A DNA stretch of 54,843 bases from an uncultured Lachnospiraceae bacterium (GTDB lineage: Bacteria; Bacillota; Clostridia; Lachnospirales; Lachnospiraceae), in NCBI GenBank assembly GCA_947630875.1, contig CANRJG010000009.1, positions 1 to 54,843 on the forward strand, in the 5' to 3' direction. Shown piece by piece: positions 50,945 to 54,843 of this stretch. Within the stretch, counting starts at the first letter, position 1. Every line of letters begins with the position of its first letter. Below the pieces are notes generated by a model, which had not been told where the DNA came from, searched no databases, and saw nothing but the letters and a program-made list of their open reading frames with translations. The position numbers and the translations under genes were made by a program.

Positions 50945-51823
50945 ATGATCAGTAGTATGACAGGCTACGGCAAGGCCGAGGCTGCAAATGAAAAATATAT
51001 CTTTACCATCGAAATGAAAGCGGTCAATCACCGATATCTGGATATCAATATACGGATGCCGAAAGCGCTGCTTTATTTTGAAAATACCATTCGAAACGTA
51101 ATTAAGGAACGGCTGAACCGGGGAAAAGTGGATGTGTTCATCAATTACAAAAAGGATCTTGCCGCTGCCGGTACGATTGCTTATGATGCGTCGGTGGTAC
51201 GCGGATATCTGGACTGTTTTTCCCGGATGGAAACGGAGTTTGGCGTACAAAATGACGTTACTGCGTCCGTACTGGCAAAACTGCCGGACGTATTTGCAGA
51301 GGAAGAAGATGCCTTTGAAAAGGAAACTACGGAAGCACTGCTTCTGGAGGGGCTGCAGCAGGCCATCGACGCCTTTGCGGCAGAGCGGATGCAGGAAGGC
51401 GAAAAGCTGAAAGTTAATTTGCTGGAGAAACTGACAGAACTGATGAAAGATGTGGATCAGATTGAAGCGATTTATCCGCAGCTGCTGCAGGAATACCGGC
51501 AGAAACTGGAAGACAGACTGCGGGAACTGCTGGAAAACACCACAGTGGATGAAAGCCGTATTGTTGCGGAAGCGACGCTGTACGCAGATAAAACCTGTGT
51601 GGATGAAGAGACGGTCCGCTTGAGGACCCATATCGAAAACATGGAGAAAACGCTTTGCGACGGCGGCATCTGCGGCAAAAAACTGGATTTCCTGACACAG
51701 GAAATGAACCGGGAAGCCAATACGATTCTCTCCAAGGCCAATTCCATCAGTATTACGGATATCGGCATCCATTTAAAAACCGGAATCGAAAAAATCAGGG
51801 AACAGATACAGAACATTGAATAG
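50945..51823 (+). CDS. yicC: YicC family endoribonuclease
   Basis: A 292-residue YicC/YloC-type protein, a family of endoribonucleases that act on small RNAs and mRNA. It begins MISSMTGYGKAEAANEKY and has EMKAVNHRYLDINIRMP and RGKVDVFINY. The conserved C-terminus is FLTQEMNREANTILSKAN, continuing to the TDIGIHLKTGIEKIREQIQN region. ATG 50945 follows ACAGGAGAC. In many Firmicutes remA (DUF370) lies between yicC and gmk; here only a repeat fragment does. Confidence 0.92.
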   Translation: MISSMTGYGKAEAANEKYIFTIEMKAVNHRYLDINIRMPKALLYFENTIRNVIKERLNRGKVDVFINYKKDLAAAGTIAYDASVVRGYLDCFSRMETEFGVQNDVTASVLAKLPDVFAEEEDAFEKETTEALLLEGLQQAIDAFAAERMQEGEKLKVNLLEKLTELMKDVDQIEAIYPQLLQEYRQKLEDRLRELLENTTVDESRIVAEATLYADKTCVDEETVRLRTHIENMEKTLCDGGICGKKLDFLTQEMNREANTILSKANSISITDIGIHLKTGIEKIREQIQNIE

Positions 51824-51828
51824 GAAGA

Positions 51829-51870
51829 GGCAGGGGCGCCTCTTCGGGCGCGCGCTGCTATCCATTATAC
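51829..51870 (+). repeat. Degenerate copy D of repeat family A
   Basis: GGCAGGGGCGCC, TCTT, CGGGCGCGCG and then ATTATACA match the 3' half of copy C at 2617-2658. The 5' half with AGGAGG and the ATG hairpin is missing. It forms a short GC hairpin (GCGCC / GGCGC) just before the gmk ribosome binding site. Confidence 0.6.
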
Positions 51871-51885
51871 ATGGAGGAACGGGTG

Positions 51886-52458
51886 ATGAAAGAAGGAAAG
51901 CTGATTGTCATTTCCGGCATTTCCGGTGTCGGAAAAAGCAGTATATATAAAGCCATGGTGGAACGCTATGACAATTATGTGGTGTCGGTTTCGAAAACCA
52001 CCCGGGCGCCCCGGGCCGGAGAAACCGACGGCGTCGACTACTTTTTCTGTACCAGGGAAGCCTTTGAAAAGGCCATTGCCGAGGATGAACTGATCGAATA
52101 TGCCGTGTACCTGGGGAACTATTACGGTACCCCCAAATCCTATGTCATGCAGCAGCTGGCGGCGGGGAAGGACGTTATACTGGAAATTGAAGTCCAGGGG
52201 GCCTTTCAGATCAGGGAAAAGTTTCCGGATGCAATTCTTGTATTTGTGGCCGCACCCAGCATCGAAGAGACATTTCAGCGGCTGGCCGGCAGGGGAACGG
52301 AATCGGACGCGGTGATTGAGGAACGGATCCGCCGGGGCAGAGAAGAGTTTGCGCTGCGGGAAAAATATGATATTGTGCTGGTCAATGATGACTTTGAAAA
52401 CAGCATTGCACGTTTGCACCGATATATTCAGGAAAGAAATTTTCAAAAGGAGATATAA
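51886..52458 (+). CDS. gmk: Guanylate kinase
   Basis: A 190-residue P-loop kinase converting GMP to GDP. The P-loop is ISGISGVGKSSIYKAM. SVSKTTRAPRAGETDGVDYFF binds GMP, followed by YAVYLGNYYGTPKS and DVILEIEVQGAFQIREKFPD. ATG 51886 is chosen because GGAGGAAC lies 5-8 bases upstream; an ATG 15 bases before it has no ribosome binding site. It is followed by rpoZ after 2 bases. Confidence 0.94.
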   Translation: MKEGKLIVISGISGVGKSSIYKAMVERYDNYVVSVSKTTRAPRAGETDGVDYFFCTREAFEKAIAEDELIEYAVYLGNYYGTPKSYVMQQLAAGKDVILEIEVQGAFQIREKFPDAILVFVAAPSIEETFQRLAGRGTESDAVIEERIRRGREEFALREKYDIVLVNDDFENSIARLHRYIQERNFQKEI

Positions 52459-52460
52459 AT

Positions 52461-52877
52461 ATGTTAAGACCTTCTTACAATGACTTAATCAACGCAATTA
52501 ACAGCACCTCGGAAGAAGAGGGAGAACACCCGGTGATCAATAGCCGTTACGGAATCGTTATCGCTACCGCAAAAAGAGCAAGACAGATCATCGCGGGAGC
52601 GGATGTGCTGATTGACGATGCGGAAGGCAAAAAACCGCTGTCCATCGCCATTGAGGAAATTGATCACAACAAGGTACATCTGGTGCCGGAAGGAGAAGAA
52701 CCGGAAACGGAAGCAAAAACGGCGGCAGCGGAAAATGCCGAAGCTCCGGCGGCGGAAGAAGCCGAAGCAGATGCACAGGAAACGGTCCCTGTGGCGGAAG
52801 AAGCATCTGCGGAAACCGACGAAGCAGCGGCAGAAGAGGAAACGGAGCCGGAGACACCGGTGGAAGATGAAGTATAA
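52461..52877 (+). CDS. rpoZ: RNA polymerase omega subunit with acidic tail
   Basis: A 138-residue omega subunit. The conserved part is residues 1-75 (MLRPSYNDLI, RYGIVIATAKRARQI, KPLSIAIEEID). It helps assembly of RNA polymerase. The C-terminal 60 residues are nearly all Glu and Ala with some Thr and Pro, a disordered acidic extension of about twice the length of a minimal omega. ATG 52461 follows AAAAGGAGAT. The rimO start lies inside its last codons. Confidence 0.9.
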   Translation: MLRPSYNDLINAINSTSEEEGEHPVINSRYGIVIATAKRARQIIAGADVLIDDAEGKKPLSIAIEEIDHNKVHLVPEGEEPETEAKTAAAENAEAPAAEEAEADAQETVPVAEEASAETDEAAAEEETEPETPVEDEV

Positions 52878-54207
52878 GATCTGTCTGATTTCTCTGGGCT
52901 GCGATAAAAACCTGGTGGACTCGGAAAAAATGCTGGGACTTTTGTCCGAAAAGGGATACGGGTTTACCGATGCGCCGGAGGAAGCGGATATCTGTATTAT
53001 CAATACCTGCTGTTTCATCAATGATGCCAAGGAAGAAAGTATTCAGAACATTCTGGACATTGCGGAACTGAAAAAAGAGGGCTGGCTGCAGGCGCTGGTC
53101 GTCACCGGCTGTCTGGCCCAGCGCTATGCGGATGAAATCCGGAAGGAAATCCCGGAGGTGGACGCGGTGATTGGCGCCAATGCCTACGACGGGATTGTTA
53201 CGGTGCTGGAACAGGTGCTGCAGGAAGAAAAACCGGTGTATTTAAGGGAAAGCGGATATCTGCCGGGGGCAAAGGCAAAGCGCTGTATCAGCAGCGGATA
53301 TACGGCTTACCTGAAGATCGCGGAAGGCTGCGCGAAGTGCTGTACCTACTGCATCATCCCGAAGATCCGGGGGCCTTACCGTTCCTATCCCATGGAGGAT
53401 CTGATTGCCGAGGCCAGAACCCTGGCGGCACAGGGTGTGAAGGAACTGATTCTGGTAGCCCAGGAAACGACGCTTTACGGCACGGATCTTTACGGCAAAA
53501 AGATGCTGCCGGCGCTGCTGGAAGCACTGTCGCAGATCGACGGCTTTGTCTGGATCCGGCTGCTTTACTGCTATCCGGAGGAAATCACCGACGCACTGAT
53601 CGAAACCATACGGGACAACAAAAAAATCTGCCATTATCTGGACATTCCGATGCAGCATTGCAACGACGGCATTTTAAAACGCATGGGCCGGAAAACGGAC
53701 AAGGCGTCCCTGACGGCTCTGGTGGAAAAACTGCGGAAGGAAATCCCGGACATTGTGCTGCGGACTACCTTTATCACCGGATTTCCGGGGGAAAGCGAAG
53801 CGGCTTTTGAGGAACTGGCGGATTTCGTGGACGAGATGGCTTTTGACCGGGTGGGCGTGTTCTGTTATTCTCCGGAGGAGGATACCCCGGCCTGTACCTT
53901 CCCGGATCAGGTTCCGGAAGCGGAAAAGGAACGCCGCCGGGACGTGCTGATGGAACTGCAGCAGGAGATTTCCCTGGAAAAAGGGCAGGAACAGATCGGC
54001 AGGACGCTTTCCGTTGTGATCGAAGGAGAACTGCCGGAGGAAATGGTGTACGTCGGAAGAAGCTACCGGGATGCCCCGGAGGTGGACGGCTACGTATTTG
54101 TTGAAACGACGGAGCGGCTTATGAGCGGCGATTTTGCTGAAGTGACGATCCGGGATGCTTCCGAATATGATTTGACAGGAGAGATAAAAAATGAATTTAC
54201 CGAATAA
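52867..54207 (+). CDS. rimO: Ribosomal protein S12 methylthiotransferase RimO
   Basis: A 446-residue radical SAM enzyme that methylthiolates an Asp of ribosomal protein S12. It has ISLGCDKNLVDSEKMLG, INTCCFINDAKEES, VTGCLAQRY, and the radical SAM motif CAKCCTYCIIPKIRGPYRS (about residues 157-175). IPMQHCNDGILKRMGR and a C-terminal TRAM domain follow. The first Cys context (LGCDKN) marks RimO rather than MiaB or MtaB. ATG 52867 overlaps the rpoZ end by 11 bases; the frame also runs back inside rpoZ, but that is not coding. Confidence 0.94.
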   Translation: MKYKICLISLGCDKNLVDSEKMLGLLSEKGYGFTDAPEEADICIINTCCFINDAKEESIQNILDIAELKKEGWLQALVVTGCLAQRYADEIRKEIPEVDAVIGANAYDGIVTVLEQVLQEEKPVYLRESGYLPGAKAKRCISSGYTAYLKIAEGCAKCCTYCIIPKIRGPYRSYPMEDLIAEARTLAAQGVKELILVAQETTLYGTDLYGKKMLPALLEALSQIDGFVWIRLLYCYPEEITDALIETIRDNKKICHYLDIPMQHCNDGILKRMGRKTDKASLTALVEKLRKEIPDIVLRTTFITGFPGESEAAFEELADFVDEMAFDRVGVFCYSPEEDTPACTFPDQVPEAEKERRRDVLMELQQEISLEKGQEQIGRTLSVVIEGELPEEMVYVGRSYRDAPEVDGYVFVETTERLMSGDFAEVTIRDASEYDLTGEIKNEFTE

Positions 54208-54721
54208 GCTGACAATATTCAGAGTTATATTGATCCCTGTATTTATTCTGCTTTTCTTTCTGGCGGACAGTCCCTGGTATGCGGCGGGCGTATTTGTACT
54301 GGCCTCGCTGACCGATACGGCAGACGGCATGATCGCCAGAAAATATAACCTGGTCACCACCTTCGGAAAATTTGCCGATCCCCTGGCGGACAAGCTGCTG
54401 GTGGCCTCCGCCATGATCTGTATGGTGCAGACCGGTGTGCTTCCGGCCTGGATTGTGGTGGTGATCATCGCCAGAGAATTTATTATCAGCGGATTCCGTC
54501 TGGTTGCCGCAGAACAGGGCATTGTCATTGCCGCAGGCTGGTGGGGCAAGGTCAAAACTGCCGTGCAGATGGTGATGATTGTCTGCCTGATTTTGAACTT
54601 TCAGCTGGCTTGGTTTCAGATTCTCTGTCAGGTGCTGATCTGGCTGTCCCTGATTCTGACCATTATTTCACTGGTGGATTATATCAGAAAAAACGCACAG
54701 GTTCTGAAAAATCAGGCGTAA
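54191..54721 (+). CDS. pgsA: CDP-diacylglycerol-glycerol-3-phosphate 3-phosphatidyltransferase
   Basis: A 176-residue membrane enzyme that makes phosphatidylglycerol phosphate, the first committed step of PG synthesis. The CDP-alcohol phosphotransferase motif, DTADGMIARKYNLVTTFGKF followed by ADPLADK, is at about residues 37-62. Four to five membrane helices surround it. It begins at ATG 54191, inside the last 17 bases of rimO, after AGGAGAG. Its place after rimO is conserved in Clostridia. Confidence 0.94.
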   Translation: MNLPNKLTIFRVILIPVFILLFFLADSPWYAAGVFVLASLTDTADGMIARKYNLVTTFGKFADPLADKLLVASAMICMVQTGVLPAWIVVVIIAREFIISGFRLVAAEQGIVIAAGWWGKVKTAVQMVMIVCLILNFQLAWFQILCQVLIWLSLILTIISLVDYIRKNAQVLKNQA

Positions 54722-54723
54722 GT

Positions 54724-54748
54724 AACAATCCGTAATCACTTTTGACGC
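54724..54748 (-). repeat. End fragment of repeat family B
   Basis: AACAATCCGTAATCACTT (54724-54741) is the exact inverse of 23122-23139. The adjoining ACTTTTGACGC (54738-54748) matches 23273-23283 in direct orientation. So both ends of the family B element are represented here in a rearranged, short form. Confidence 0.65.
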
Positions 54749-54778
54749 AAAAAGGAGTCGGAAAAGTCTGATCAGCCT

Positions 54779-54795
54779 CCTGTCAAGTAGACAGG
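54779..54795. other. Perfect hairpin downstream of pgsA
   Basis: CCTGTC, AAGTA, GACAGG: a 6-bp stem with no T-run right after it. It may be part of a repeat or IS end that continues past the window. Nothing else is seen in the last 50 bases. Confidence 0.35.
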
Positions 54796-54843
54796 TCAAA
54801 TAATTAAACAATAGTTACAGATATCCGTCATGCCGTTTTCGGT

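Noticed and set aside
54779-54795. Hairpin after pgsA as a terminator of the operon
   Set aside because: No T-run follows the stem; the window ends too soon to judge whether it belongs to an insertion sequence.

Overview
The window comes from the chromosome of a spore-forming, Gram-positive member of the Clostridia, most likely Lachnospiraceae-like. The evidence is a SpoVAF-like germination protein, AGGAGG-type ribosome binding sites, sigma-A-type promoters, and gene orders typical of that group: mutS-mutL-miaA-ynbB-like, ireB-ruvX-DUF1292-rnj-mltG-like-trmR-U32, and yicC-gmk-rpoZ-rimO-pgsA. No tRNA, rRNA, CRISPR array or intact insertion sequence was seen.

Layout. 1-2.5 kb: the 3' end of a BlaR1-like M56 peptidase gene, a 40-residue Asn/Gln-rich minus-strand ORF with its own terminator, and an amidohydrolase. 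2.5-7.4 kb: an aldo/keto reductase with a ferredoxin-like tail, holA (minus), dut, spoVAF-like (minus) and HU (minus). 7.6-16.8 kb: glnS, maf, mutS, mutL, miaA and a PLP enzyme. 16.9-23.1 kb: lepA, a frameshifted hemW, two G3E metal-chaperone-like GTPases and thiI. 23.1-25 kb: a structured repeat, an HPr-like protein lacking the PTS histidine (minus), and mtaB. 25-30 kb: ireB, ruvX, DUF1292, rnj, an MltG-like fragment, trmR and a U32 peptidase.

30.08-47.25 kb is one uninterrupted 17.2-kb gene for a surface protein of about 5,721 residues. In order it has a signal peptide, a cohesin-like domain, a two-helix membrane hairpin, dockerin-like Ca-binding loops, about nine cycles of a four-domain super-repeat of roughly 380-440 residues, GLUG motifs, an M26 (ZmpB/IgA1-protease-type) zinc peptidase domain with HEAAH and a downstream Glu, more GLUG motifs, and an acidic Pro/Ala/Glu/Thr tail. 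It sits with gaps of 22 and 14 bases between the U32 peptidase gene and glpK, with no visible promoter or terminator of its own. 47.3-54.8 kb returns to housekeeping genes: glpK, rqcH, an unknown gene, yicC, gmk, rpoZ, rimO and pgsA.

Two dispersed repeat families occupy intergenic spaces. One is an 86-bp element that places a Shine-Dalgarno sequence and ATG inside nested hairpins; it is tandem before maf, single before the aldo/keto reductase, and degenerate before gmk. The other is a 168-bp multi-hairpin element after thiI, with an end fragment after pgsA. Other points of interest are a -1 frameshift in hemW exactly on a T TTT TTA heptamer, and a hairpin separating the mutS ribosome binding site from its start codon.
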